64,000 bases of DNA from CAVOAK01 sp965217615 (GTDB lineage: Bacteria; Pseudomonadota; Alphaproteobacteria; UBA8366; CAVOAK01): contig CBDCIT010000008.1 in the NCBI GenBank assembly GCA_965217615.1, positions 1-64,000 of the forward strand. Reading direction: 5' to 3'. Under the pieces are notes generated by a model. The model did not search any database and had not been told where the DNA came from. It saw only the letters and a program-made list of their open reading frames with translations. A program made the position numbers and the translations under genes. This document shows positions 45,914 to 55,187 of this stretch, in pieces; position 1 is the stretch's first letter, and the number at the start of each line of letters is the position of its first letter.

Positions 45914-47002
45914 GGCTTTGGTGCATGGAGCCGCGATGGTGTGATCGCCCATTCCCCGGTTGGTTAGCGGATCCTGATTGTGTTTGGTTTCGCCGCACGG
46001 ATAGAGCGATTGAGTACGTCGATCTGCATGGCGATTTCGGTTTGTTGGGATTGGAATGTGCGAGCGGTGAGCTTGCCGCCGTTGAGCCTCTTGACGCGAG
46101 CCATGGCTGTTTCGCCAAGCGCTCTCAATCCGTAGCCCTGTCGTTTCTGCCAGTTCATCCTTCCCTTCGACGCGATCTCCGCCGCATGGTGCTCCCGTTC
46201 CGATCCGCCATGAGGGGTGTCCGGGGGAGGAATGGATGTGGCGCGTGGCGGGATGATGATTTCAGGTGGTGAATTCGGTGGCCGAGCTTCTCGGATCGCT
46301 TTTGTCACGGGCTCCCCGTCATAGGCGCCGTCGGCAAACACGCGCCGGATCATCCCACCGGAACCGGCGACCAGCGGTCCCGCCATCGTCGCATCGGCCG
46401 TGTCGTCACCGGTCAGTTCATGCGTCCGGATCTCGCTGCTGGCCGGGTCAACCGAGATATGCAGTTTGCGCCACGAGCGCCGCGTTTCACCGTGCTTGGC
46501 GCGAGCCCACTCGCCAGCGCCAAAGAATTTCAGGCCCGTGGAATCCAGCACGATATCCGTAGGCCATTTGTTCGTGCTAGTTTCCACAACGACATCCACC
46601 GTTCGCCGCCGCCGCGACAGCGTGGTGTGATCCGGCACCGGCAGATCGCACCCCATAAAGTCCACGAGGGAACGCACAAAGCCTTCCGTCTGGCGCAGCG
46701 GCAGTCTGAAGACCATCCCCAGCATCAGTGTCGTGGAAATCGCCAACTCTGAAAACTGCCGCTGGCCACCAGGAGTTCGCCGTTTGGCTGCGTCCCATTG
46801 CTCCAGGGCGCGCTCATCAATCCAGAAACGAATGTCGCCGCGCCGAACCAAACCACGGTCATAATCCGGCCAGTTCATGACCCGGTACTTGGCTCTGGGG
46901 ATATGGTGGCGACGCGATGCGTGGAACTTGAAAGGCATGACAAACTCTCAAAGACGGAAGCGGAGCCAGATATACTAATCCTCAGGTCCATGCACCAAAG
47001 CC
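45914..47002 (-). mobile_element. IS5-family (IS903-like) element, copy 2 (1089 bp), inverted
   Basis: Same ends and length as copy 1, opposite orientation. It truncates mlaE on its left and hyuA on its right. No flanking duplication; see finding on the inverted pair. Confidence 0.88.
45964..46938 (-). CDS. IS903-like DDE transposase, copy 2
   Basis: 324-residue enzyme with the same motifs as copy 1 and a few substitutions (for example S for F in ELAI-STTLMLG). Complete. Confidence 0.92.
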   Translation of the reverse strand: MPFKFHASRRHHIPRAKYRVMNWPDYDRGLVRRGDIRFWIDERALEQWDAAKRRTPGGQRQFSELAISTTLMLGMVFRLPLRQTEGFVRSLVDFMGCDLPVPDHTTLSRRRRTVDVVVETSTNKWPTDIVLDSTGLKFFGAGEWARAKHGETRRSWRKLHISVDPASSEIRTHELTGDDTADATMAGPLVAGSGGMIRRVFADGAYDGEPVTKAIREARPPNSPPEIIIPPRATSIPPPDTPHGGSEREHHAAEIASKGRMNWQKRQGYGLRALGETAMARVKRLNGGKLTARTFQSQQTEIAMQIDVLNRSIRAAKPNTIRIR

Positions 47003-48828
47003 GCGGCGAGGCGCCAAGGTGGGTTTGGTGGTATGCAAAGGTCATCGGGGGATCCTGGAGATCGGCCGAGCAAATTTGGCGAACTCGTATGACTTCCGAG
47101 TCCGGAAGGAAGATCCACTGGTGAAGCGGAATCTGATATTCGAGACCAACGCCCGTACCATGGCTGATGGGGCGATCGTCGGCCGACCGGACGAAAGCGA
47201 GCTGGAAGCGATCGCAGCGGGTCTGAAGGCGAAAGACATCGAGGCGGTTACGGTTCTGCTTCTACACTCTTACATCTATCCCGAAATGGAGCAGGAAGTG
47301 GCGACCGGACTACGGGCACACCTCGACGGCGTCCCGGTGACGGAATCTGCCAATATCTGGCCGGAGCGACGGGAGTTTGAGCGCTGCCTGGTCGCGATCA
47401 TGAACGCGTATGTTCAGCCGCTGTTGGACGATTATCTTTGTCTGCTCACCGAGCGGATCGGTAGCCTAGGCGTGAACGCGCCGATCTACATCACGACATC
47501 CAATGGCGGCACGCTAAGCCTCGAGACCGCGCGGCACCGTCCGGTAGACACAGTCCTTTCGGGACCGGCTTCGGGTGTCGTTGCGGCCTCGAAGGTAGCC
47601 GCGGCGACCGGGCAACGGCGTTTGATCACAGTGGACATGGGGGGAACAAGCTGCGACATGGCCGTGACCCAAAGCGGTGAACCAGAGTACACGACCTTGA
47701 CCAATGTTGGAGATTTTCCACTTATCTTGCCGGTTGTAAACGTCTCGGCAATTGGCGCCGGGGGCGGCTCGATTGTTTGGGTTGACGCACAAGGCGTTCT
47801 GAAGGTCGGACCACAAAGTGCTGGTGCCGACCCTGGACCGGTACGGCATGGGTGGAACGGAGCCGACTGTTACCGACTGCTACCTCCTCGCCGGATACAT
47901 CCATCCAGACCATTTCTTAGGCGGGCGCATGAAGCTCGACCGGCAGGCGGCAGCGACGGCCGTTGAAGGCATCGCCGATAAGGTTGGCATCGCGGGGGAA
48001 GACCGCGCGATCAAGGCGGCAGAGGCAGCGCTGCAGGTGACAACAGCGGTGATGTCGACGGAGTTATACAAGGGCTTGGCGCAGCGGGGCGAGGACCCGA
48101 GGGACTTCACGCTGATGGCCTACGGAGGCGCCGGGCCGACCCATGCTAACCTGTTGGCCCAGGAGGCGCGCCTCAAATCCATCGTAGTGCCCCCGGCGCC
48201 CAGCACCTTCTGCGCCGTGGGGGCGATCCTGGCCGACGTGAAGCGCGACTATGTTCGCTCGCGGCACTTGAGGTTCGACGAAGGGGAAAAGGCAGCGGAC
48301 GACTTGGCCGCCGCGTTCCGGGAGTTGGAAAGAGAGGCTGAAACATGGGTCAGAACGGAAGGCGACCTTCTCGGCCAGCCCGAATTCACGGCGACTTGCG
48401 ATATGCGCTACGCCGACCAAGCCTTCGACCTTCAGGTAGCAATACCGGATATGCTCCGCCTTAGCCCGGATGTCGAGAGCATCTCGGAGCTGTTTCACCT
48501 GGAGCATGAGAAAATTTACGGCTTCCGCGACCTGGAAAGCGGGGTCGAGATCACGACCGAGCGCATCCGGGTCACCGGTAAGATTCGGCCAATCGAACTC
48601 CCCGAGATCGCCCGGGCGACTGACATCAAGCCGGCGAGCGTTCGGAGGGTCTATTACATGGGCTCGTTTGTCGACACGCCAGTCTACCGCCGCCGCAGCC
48701 TCGGCGCCGACGCCGTCTTCGCCGGTCCCGCCATCATCGAGCAGGAGGACCGCACCATCTGGATCATCCCTGGCTGGACTGCGAAGGTCGACAGAATGGG
48801 CAATATCCACCTATCGTCGGACAAATAG
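47003..48828 (+). pseudogene. hyuA: Hydantoinase/oxoprolinase subunit A (HyuA), truncated and frameshifted
   Basis: ATP-dependent hydantoinase/acetone-carboxylase family beta-type subunit. From the IS edge: HRGILEIGRANLANSYDFRV, then ARHRPVDTVLSGPASGVVAA, the nucleotide-binding ITVDMGGTSCDMAVTQSG, IGAGGGSIVWVDAQGVLKVG, a frame break near 47840, and GYIHPDHFLGGRMKLDRQAA, FTLMAYGGAGPTHANLLAQE, to the end at 48828. About 110 N-terminal residues, including the first phosphate-binding loop, are lost. It would have worked with HyuB downstream to open cyclic amides such as hydantoins or 5-oxoproline. Confidence 0.9.
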
Positions 48829-49106
48829 CACGCTTGCCAAGAGGTGGCGAATCGGCGGTGCCGTCCGCATGAAGACCATGTCCAACTCGCGCCCGAGTTG
48901 GTCGTGGCGTGACGCCACCCATGGCGCAAACAGAGGGCTCGTATGCAGGCCCATTCAATTCATGGTTGTCAGCATATTCCAGTTATGGCCAACTGGATAA
49001 TTCCGACCACCAGCCGCCAGGGCTCGAGCCCAATTCTTGTTCGGCGCCCGGCACAGCAGTAATCTAAGTTTGCCGCGTGCAAGAAATCGCTATTTGAGCT
49101 TTTCAT
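48829..49106. other. Intergenic between hyuA and hyuB
   Basis: 278 bases with no gene. An unusually wide gap for hyuAB, which are normally adjacent; no repeat seen. Confidence 0.4.
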
Positions 49107-49852
49107 ATGCCTCTCGACCCCATTCTCTTAGAAATTCTGCACAACAAGGTCCAGGCGGTTGCTGAGGAGATGGGCACCACGCTGCAGCGCACGGCGCGCA
49201 CCATATTCGTTAAAGAGGCAGCCGATTTTGCGACCGCGCTTGTTGGACTCGACGGCAAGCTGTTCGCCCATCCGCGCACGAACGGCGTGTCACTCTTCGT
49301 CGACTGCGACTGCTCGTCCACAATCGAGGCCGTGCCCGACTTGGAGCCAGGTGACATCATCGTCACAAACGATGCCTTCACGTCCGGGGGGCTCGCTACT
49401 TACCTACCCGACCTCCATCTTATCGAGCCATATTTTCACAAAGGGCAAATTGTCGCTTACGGATGGGCCTTCATCCACTCGACGGACGTAGGTGGCACTG
49501 TCGCCGGCAGCATCCTGCCGTCCAACCACGAGTACTTCCAGGAAGGCCTGATCATTCCGCCCATGAAGCTCATGCGCCGTGGTGCGTTCAACGAGGATTT
49601 TTTCACCTTCCTCAAAGCTAATTGTCGCATCCCCGACGAGAACATGGGGGACATCCGGGCCATGCTGGCGGCTCTGCGTCTTGGGAAGCAATGATGTATG
49701 GAAATCATTGGGGAATTATATGCGTGAGTGCCCAAGGTGAGGCTAGGCTCTTGCCTCTGTCGACTCGGACACCTCGGGGGATATTTCCTCCGAGGCACCA
49801 TTGTCAGGCGGTCAAACGTCAGCAGAAGTCAGCCCTGCATAGAGGCCGATAG

Positions 49853-49867
49853 AAAGGAGATACCATG
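49853..49867 (+). promoter_or_regulatory. Strong ribosome-binding site and possible leader ORF start
   Basis: AAAGGAGATACC followed by ATG (49865). The frame from 49865 is open and runs in frame into the secreted-protein gene at 50102, giving 236 codons in total; the first 79 residues (for example YRQPITTRLA) have no signal peptide and low similarity to anything I know. Either a leader region or an extended translation start. Confidence 0.4.
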
Positions 49868-50012
49868 GATCGTTTGGCTTTTAATGGGCTGGGTTACAGA
49901 CAGCCCATCACCACTAGGCTCGCGGCGAGCCTCGGAGTGATCCTCCGAAGGCATATCCTAGTTACCCCCCCCCGACACTCTGCCCCCTTGCACAAGGGCA
50001 AGAGCAAACGGC

Positions 50013-50045
50013 GTGCTCCTTCCAACAGGACACGCCGTTCGTGCT
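50013..50045 (+). terminator. Stable hairpin inside the cassette
   Basis: AACGGCGTG paired with CACGCCGTT around a TCC/GGA-extended loop, followed by CGTGCTTTTC. It looks like an intrinsic terminator or attenuator and sits ~55 bases before the ATG of the secreted protein, inside the frame that opens at 49865. Confidence 0.5.
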
Positions 50046-50101
50046 TTTCTAATGATTGGGGCGGTGTGTCAAATCTGATTTGCCCTGCGGAGCCACATGT
50101 A

Positions 50102-50575
50102 ATGAGACACCATGTCAGCCTATATCTCGCGGCCGCGCTCTTGTTCACCGCCACATCTGCATCGTCCACTGATGTAAGCGACTATGACCGTTTCCGGCTA
50201 TGGAACGATTGCCGTCCCATGGATTTACTGGTTGAGGACCCGGGCGACGAGGCAACCGCTATCGACGTTACCAGAGAGGCAATCGTAATCGCCGTGCGCA
50301 GTAGGCTACGCGCAGCGCGACTCTACAGAGAAGCGGCGTGGTCGTACTTGTACTTCAACGTGAATGTCGTTAGCTCCGTCATCCATATAGGGGTTGAATA
50401 CAACAAAGAGGTGGTAGACCGTGCCACCATGTTAGAAAATACAGCTACGACTTGGGGTGTGGGCTCAACTGGAACGTATAGTCGAAATCCAAACTTCATC
50501 CTGTCGAGCGTGTCGCAGCACACGGACAAGTTCATCGACGAGTATCTGCGCGTGAATGCGGACGCCTGCAAGTAG
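50102..50575 (+). CDS. Secreted hypothetical protein, passenger of the cassette
   Basis: 157 residues. MRHHVSLYLAAALLFTATSA is a Sec signal peptide, cleaved near ASS. Mature protein starts with a conserved-looking FRLWNDCRPMDLLVEDPGDE, then an amphipathic helix (EAIVIAVRSRLRAARLY), beta-strand-rich AWSYLYFNVNVVSSVIHIGV, and a C-terminal helix ending NADACK; two Cys at either end could pair. I have the impression of similar hypothetical proteins in other proteobacteria but cannot name a family. It is the only gene in the cassette and so the likely passenger. Confidence 0.7.
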   Translation: MRHHVSLYLAAALLFTATSASSTDVSDYDRFRLWNDCRPMDLLVEDPGDEATAIDVTREAIVIAVRSRLRAARLYREAAWSYLYFNVNVVSSVIHIGVEYNKEVVDRATMLENTATTWGVGSTGTYSRNPNFILSSVSQHTDKFIDEYLRVNADACK

Positions 50576-52168
50576 GCTTGGGCACTCACGTATATAGGTC
50601 CCAATCATTGAGCGTCACGGCCTTGAGGCGTTTCTTGCTTGCCACGAGGCGCTCCAGGCCTACGCGGCTACCAAGGCGCGGGAGGTGCTGCGCCAGATCC
50701 CTGATGGTACCTATGAGTTTTGGGATTACATGGACGACGATCTGGTTACACCGCTGCCTATCAAAGTCCGCGTCAGGATGACAGTGAACGACGGCAAAGT
50801 GCACCTGGACCTAACAGGCACGGACCTCCAGGTCGACGCTTCCTACAACACTGCGTCGCTGAACCGCATGCATGAGTGGCTGACCATGCGGTTCACCTCG
50901 TATCTTATGACCCACGACCAATCCTTGCCACTAAACGCCAGGATATACCGCCATCTCAGCATGACCAACCCGCCGGGCACCGTGCTCAATGCGGAATATC
51001 CGGCCGCTATTGGCCTGCGCGCCTCCCCGGCCCGACGGCTCAACGACGCCATGACCGGAGCCCTCTTCAAGGCGGCGCCTGACATGACACCGGCGCCGAG
51101 CTCCGGGGCGGGCGTCATCTTCGTGCTGCACGAGTACGACGAAAGCGGCGCGAATCGTCACGTCACGGTGATCGAACCGATGCGCGGCGGCATGGGCGCT
51201 TGGGAGGGCAACGACGGCGTCGACACACGCGATTCTAGCCTATCCAACTTACGCAACCATCCCATCGAGAATATCGAGGCGCAGTGCGGAATCTTGGTCC
51301 GCGAATACGATGTCCGCCCCGACTCCGGCGGGCCTGGCCGTTGGCGGGGTGGCGTCGGGCAAATTCTCACCGTGGAATTCCTGCGCGACGGCGGGCGCAT
51401 TTACGCCCGCGGTATGGAACGATTCCGCTTCCCTGCCTGGGGTGTAGCCGGCGGCAAGCCCGCGACCCCCTTCCGCACTGTCTTCAATCTGGGCCGTGAA
51501 GACCAGCGGGACCTCGGAAAGATCAATGAAGTTCCTGTCAAAAAAGGCGACACCGTGACGATAATGACGCCGGGGGCCAGCGGCTATGGCGATCCCTTCG
51601 AGCGCGAGCCCCAAGCTGTGCTCGACGATGTGACGCGGGGTTTCGTGAGCGTGGAGGGCGCTCATCGTGATTACGGCGTGGCGGTGGTCCAGAACGGCGC
51701 CGAATGGGCGATCGAAAAAGCGGCGACGGCGCGGCTTAGGGCGAATCGGGTCAAGGACAATGTCCGCGCCCAGTTCGACTTCGGCGCTGAACGTGAGGCT
51801 TGGGAGTCCGTTTTCGACGACGCCACCGTCTGCGAAATCAATCGCCGACTGTCTGCATTGCCAAAACCGATTCGCCAGGAAAAGCGCCGTTGGATCTATA
51901 TGCAGGCTGTGCCCGACCTGGAGTCGGCGGGCGGCAAGACTGTCGCCGAGGCCATAGTCGACCCGGACGCCGCACGTGCGCGCCTGCGCGCGGCTATGGC
52001 AACGGTATTCGACGAGGTCATGGACCAGGTGGCAGAGTAGTGCAAGGCTTCGGCGTGCGTAGGCACGCCCCGCAATGGGCGCTCCATGTCCGATTGAGAA
52101 CGTGTAGGCGCAAACCTCCCTCCCGCACAAGATCGAACTGCACGGGAGCGTGAGCAACCGCAAGAATG

Positions 52169-52205
52169 CCGCCGCCCGCCAGGATTTGGTCCCTCCGGGC
52201 GGCGG
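52169..52205 (-). terminator. GC-rich hairpin downstream of the binding-protein gene
   Basis: Ten-base perfect stem (CCGCCGCCCG / CGGGCGGCGG) about 15 bases past the stop of the minus-strand gene at 52219. The following bases (CATTCTTG) are only moderately U-rich, so it is a probable but not textbook terminator. Confidence 0.5.
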
Positions 52206-52218
52206 TCGAGTTGCGCTA

Positions 52219-53097
52219 CTATTTTTTCGCGAACGGATTCTTATCGGGATCCATCTTCTCGAACCATGCGGTTGTGGTGAACCAGTACTTGTGGCGTGCT
52301 CCGATCCACCCGTCGAGCGTGCGAACGCGAATCCAGTTGTTTAGATAGTTGAGGAAGTCGTAATCGCCCTTACGTACCGCGAGCGCTGAGGGTCGCGGGA
52401 TAAAGGTTCGATTGCCGAACGGCTGGAACAAAACGTCTGAATTCGTCGCCGTCCACAATGAGGGCTTCGGCTCGGCACTGATCACTGCATGGGCGTTGCC
52501 GTTCATGACTTCCTGGAACGCCTGGGCGTCGTCGTCGAAGTAACGCTGCGTCGCTTTGGGGAAGATCTCTTTCATCCACGGTATGTTCGAACTGCCGCGC
52601 CGCGTGACGAGCGTAACGCTCGACTTGTTGAATTCTTCCAGTTTCGACCATCCTTTGGCGAGCTTAGGGCTGGCGGCAAAGCCAATCGCTGAACGAGCGT
52701 ACGGAATCGAAAAATTCACTGTCTGGTTACGTTTCATCAAGACGGACATGCCGCCGACAATCGTGTCGAATTTTCCTGCGATTAGGGCGGGGATGATGCC
52801 GTCCCAGGCCGTTTGAACGTGATCGATATCCCAGCCACTATCCTCCGCGATCTTCTTTGCGACGTCGACCTCGAAGCCCATCAGGTCGCCCTTCTGGTCG
52901 ACCATGGCCCATGGGACAAAGCTCGCAAAGCCGACGCGGATACGGCCATTATCGCCACGTTTCTTGATTACCTCGAGCGTACTTGCCGCCGAGATCTCCT
53001 GCAGAATTTTTTGCGCCAATGCCGCGCCGGGAATAGTCCAGACGACGAAAGCGAACAGCGCTACGGTCGCCAGCCAAAGTGGTTGGAATTGTCTCAT
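52219..53097 (-). CDS. ABC amino-acid-type substrate-binding protein, family 3
   Basis: 292-residue SBP_bac_3 periplasmic protein. Signal peptide WLATVALFAFVVWTIPGAALA. Landmarks: IRVGFASFVPWAMVDQKGDL, MGFEVDVAKKIAEDSG, WDGIIPALIAGKFDTIVGGM, and VNFSIPYARSAIGFAAS with YFDDDAQAFQEVMNG. It would deliver an amino acid or related zwitterion to a polar-amino-acid ABC permease that is not in this window. A frameshifted paralogue is at 60595-61460. Start ATG 53097. Confidence 0.9.
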   Translation of the reverse strand: MRQFQPLWLATVALFAFVVWTIPGAALAQKILQEISAASTLEVIKKRGDNGRIRVGFASFVPWAMVDQKGDLMGFEVDVAKKIAEDSGWDIDHVQTAWDGIIPALIAGKFDTIVGGMSVLMKRNQTVNFSIPYARSAIGFAASPKLAKGWSKLEEFNKSSVTLVTRRGSSNIPWMKEIFPKATQRYFDDDAQAFQEVMNGNAHAVISAEPKPSLWTATNSDVLFQPFGNRTFIPRPSALAVRKGDYDFLNYLNNWIRVRTLDGWIGARHKYWFTTTAWFEKMDPDKNPFAKK

Positions 53098-53420
53098 GAT
53101 CTAGTTACCTCCGATTCGTTGAAGATTTTTTGGCTTTGTCGCTAGTCACGGTGGATTGCCGTAGTGCCCTTGGGAGACACGGCGACGCCCGATGCAACCA
53201 CGAGCACGCAGTGTGCAACAAGTCTCTGATGGAAACAAGGACACGGTCTGGTGAGTGCCGGTATTCCGTTTTCAGGAAATGTTGGCCAGCAGGTAACCTG
53301 CTGCTAGACCGGATAGTCCAAGTCGCCGACACGCGCAGAATTGCGGGCAGCTTTGCGCCCAATAAGCATGAAATCGCCACTCTAATTTGCCGATGTCCAA
53401 TTACTGGCCCTACTACCCGA

Positions 53421-53499
53421 AATGTCGGCATTGGGTCATAAGTGGACGTTTCCGCTCCCTACGATGAATGTCTGCTCATAGCCATAAGCCGACATTCGG
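53421..53499. repeat. Dispersed palindromic repeat, copy d
   Basis: AATGTCGGCATTGGGTCATA then AGTGGACGTT, and a second arm GAATGTCTGCTCATAGCCAT, AAGCCGACATTCGG. Same two-arm architecture as copy c with sequence drift. Lies between the family-3 binding protein and an amidase. Confidence 0.65.
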
Positions 53500-53514
53500 A
53501 TGTTGGTGACCCGC

Positions 53515-53642
53515 CCGCACGAACGATACCACTTTCTGAGTTGGACCGGCGTGCCGGTAAGGTCGAAGCCGGCAGCCTCGTTGGCCAGTGACAGCTTGGC
53601 TTTAGGCTCATGCAGCAGGATCGACAGGCTGGCGACCGGCAC
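53515..53642 (-). pseudogene. Unassigned coding scrap
   Basis: The minus-strand frame starting near 53642 reads SLSILLHEPKAKLSLANEA, then FDLTGTPVQLRKWYRSCG before running into the palindromic repeat. It has coding-like composition but no start in keeping and no recognised family; likely the tail of an IS gene or other protein. Confidence 0.3.
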
Positions 53643-53659
53643 CTCGGCCGAAATCGAGT

Positions 53660-55063
53660 CTATACCGGTGGGTGCAGTTCGTGGAACTCGGTCGCTTGCT
53701 CGAATGTGTGACCGAGTCGCACGAGCAGCGGCTCGGCGAGGTGGTGGCCTATGAACTGGATGCTCAGGGGCAAGCCGTCACCGCTCATGCCGCAGGGCAA
53801 CGCGATCGCCGGTAAGCCCGCGAGATTGGTCGGCGCGGTGAAGCGCACGCGCCAGGGGTCCCACTCGGCGAGCATCGGTCCGTAGAGTTCCTCCGGTGTC
53901 ACCGGGTAAGCGACCCGCGAGGTCGACGGACAGGCCATTACGTCGATGTCGAGCATCATCTGGCGCAGCTTGCCAACACATGCGGTACGCAGGGCATTGG
54001 CATCGGCGTACTCCTGAGCGCTGTGCGCGGCGCCATTCGTCAGCCACTGCCGAAACCAGGGGCCGTACTCGCCGGAACGTGAAGGGAAGGTCCCGGCGTG
54101 CGCGGCCACCGCTTCGAACGAACACAGCACCGGCAACGCGCTCACGTACTCGCGAAGGTTCGACGGCATGCTCACCGGCACGATTTCGGCGCCTAGCCGT
54201 TCCATGGTTTGGACGCCCGCGGCGACGGCCGCCGCAAAATCCGCTTCCATGTCATCGGTGGCGTATTTCTCGTCATAACCCACTTTCAGTCCCCGCACCC
54301 CGCCGTCCAAGCTCGCCAGCATGTCGGGCACCATGTCCGGCAGCGACGTCGGGTCGTTCGGGTCAGGCCCAGAGATCGCCTGGAGAACGATCCCGGCGTC
54401 CCCGGAGGATCGGGTCAGCGGACCGACGTGGTCCAAGGACGGGGCAAGATCCATTACACCGTGCCGGGATACCCGCCCCCAGGTCGGCTTCAGGCCGACC
54501 GTGCCACAAGCGGCGGCAGGAGTGCGGATGGAGCCACCCGTATCGCTTCCGAGGGTTGCGAACGCCAATCCCGCGGCCGTCGCACACCCTGACCCGCTCG
54601 ACGAGGCGCCGGAGAAGTAGCCCTCTTTCCAAGGGTTCTCGGGAATGTCGAACTTCGGGTTGTAACCGCCCATTGCGCCCTCGGTCAGGTTCAGCTTGCC
54701 GAGCAGCACCGCACCCGCTTCGTAGAGCTTGGCAACGACCGTCGCGTCGAATGTCGGGACATTCTCGGCGAACACCGCGCTACCGCCCATCGTCCGGACA
54801 CCGGCTGTGTGGAATAGGTCCTTTACGGCGACCGGTACGCCGTGCAGAGCTCCGCGATAGTGGCCCGCCGCGATCTCGACATCGGCGGCCCGCGCTTGTT
54901 CTCTCGCGTGCTGGGACATGACGGTCGCGTACGCCTTCAGTCGACCGTCGAGGCGCTCGATACGCTCCAGTTGGGACTCCACCAATTCGACCACCGACAG
55001 CTTGCGGTCGCGAACCAGGGGCGCGACCTCTGCGATCGTCTTGAAATGAAGCTCTTCGTCCAT
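53660..55063 (-). CDS. Amidase-signature hydrolase
   Basis: 467 residues. Triad K81 (VAVKDLF), S154 (SGASSSGSG) and S178 (SDTGGSIRTP), spaced normally. ATG 55063 is chosen for its GAGGGAGAT Shine-Dalgarno and because the upstream extension to 55204 does not look like protein. C-terminal landmarks GLPAIALPCGMSGDGLPLSI and LLVRLGHTFEQATEFHELHP are typical of Asp-tRNA-amidase-like or urea-type amidases. Third amidase in the window; acts in the cytoplasm on an unknown amide. Confidence 0.9.
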   Translation of the reverse strand: MDEELHFKTIAEVAPLVRDRKLSVVELVESQLERIERLDGRLKAYATVMSQHAREQARAADVEIAAGHYRGALHGVPVAVKDLFHTAGVRTMGGSAVFAENVPTFDATVVAKLYEAGAVLLGKLNLTEGAMGGYNPKFDIPENPWKEGYFSGASSSGSGCATAAGLAFATLGSDTGGSIRTPAAACGTVGLKPTWGRVSRHGVMDLAPSLDHVGPLTRSSGDAGIVLQAISGPDPNDPTSLPDMVPDMLASLDGGVRGLKVGYDEKYATDDMEADFAAAVAAGVQTMERLGAEIVPVSMPSNLREYVSALPVLCSFEAVAAHAGTFPSRSGEYGPWFRQWLTNGAAHSAQEYADANALRTACVGKLRQMMLDIDVMACPSTSRVAYPVTPEELYGPMLAEWDPWRVRFTAPTNLAGLPAIALPCGMSGDGLPLSIQFIGHHLAEPLLVRLGHTFEQATEFHELHPPV

Positions 55064-55137
55064 CGCTATCTCCCTCGGAGAGGCATCGGTCAAACGTGAG
55101 CTTCGCCGCAACGTGCCATCCAGGTTGGATGACCTTC

Positions 55138-55187
55138 CCCCACGAAAAATACCACCCTCTAAGTTAGACCGGACCCCGGTGGAGGGA
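55138..55187. repeat. Short repeat shared with 53515-53556
   Basis: CACGAAAAATACCACCCTCT then AAGTTAGACCGG matches, with scattered differences, CACGAACGATACCACTTTCT then GAGTTGGACCGG near 53517. The two copies bracket the amidase gene in the same orientation; they may be IS-end remnants. Confidence 0.5.

Larger units (their letters stand above)
49711..50602 (+). mobile_element. Transposase-less mobile cassette with 8-bp target duplication
   Basis: Terminal inverted repeats of ~26 bp: GGGAATTATATGCGTGAGTG (left) and GGGACCTATATACGTGAGTG (right, reverse complement), both continuing CCCAAG, 21-22 of 26 identical. Flanked by AATCATTG (49703-49710 and 50603-50610). Inside are a structured 5' part, a perfect hairpin and one gene for a secreted protein; no transposase. 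Size 892 bp. Looks like a mobile insertion cassette or passenger-bearing MITE moved in trans by an element giving 8-bp duplications (IS256- or IS1595-type; inference). Confidence 0.85.
49107..52040 (+). pseudogene. hyuB: Hydantoinase/oxoprolinase subunit B (HyuB), stop plus cassette insertion
   Basis: Part 1 (49107-49710): DPILLEILHNKVQAVAEEMG, TAR-I-FVKEAADFATAL, DLEPGDIIVTNDAFTSGG, HLIEPYFHKGQIVAYGWAFI with HSTDVGG. Part 2 (50611-52040): LDLTGTDLQVDASYNTAS, MRGGMGAWEGNDGVDTRDSS, SGGPGRWRGGVGQILTVEFL, TPGASGYGDP. Removing 49711-50602 and one AATCATTG joins the frame exactly (2034 bases, 677 codons), but a TGA at 49692-49694 lies just before the insertion (RLGKQ-stop-CMEIIERHG). Two independent lesions. 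HyuB is the partner subunit of HyuA. Confidence 0.9.

Noticed and set aside
40715..47002. A functional composite transposon made of two IS903-like copies
   Set aside because: Outer flanks lack a target duplication and inner content is made of truncated genes; a rearrangement is more likely.
49711..50602. Group II intron or retron as explanation of the insert in hyuB
   Set aside because: No reverse transcriptase, no domain V-like hairpin at the 3' end, and clear terminal inverted repeats with an 8-bp duplication favour a DNA cassette.
53896..54921. A 341-codon plus-strand open frame over the third amidase
   Set aside because: Arg/Pro-rich composition and antisense to an enzyme with a full catalytic triad.
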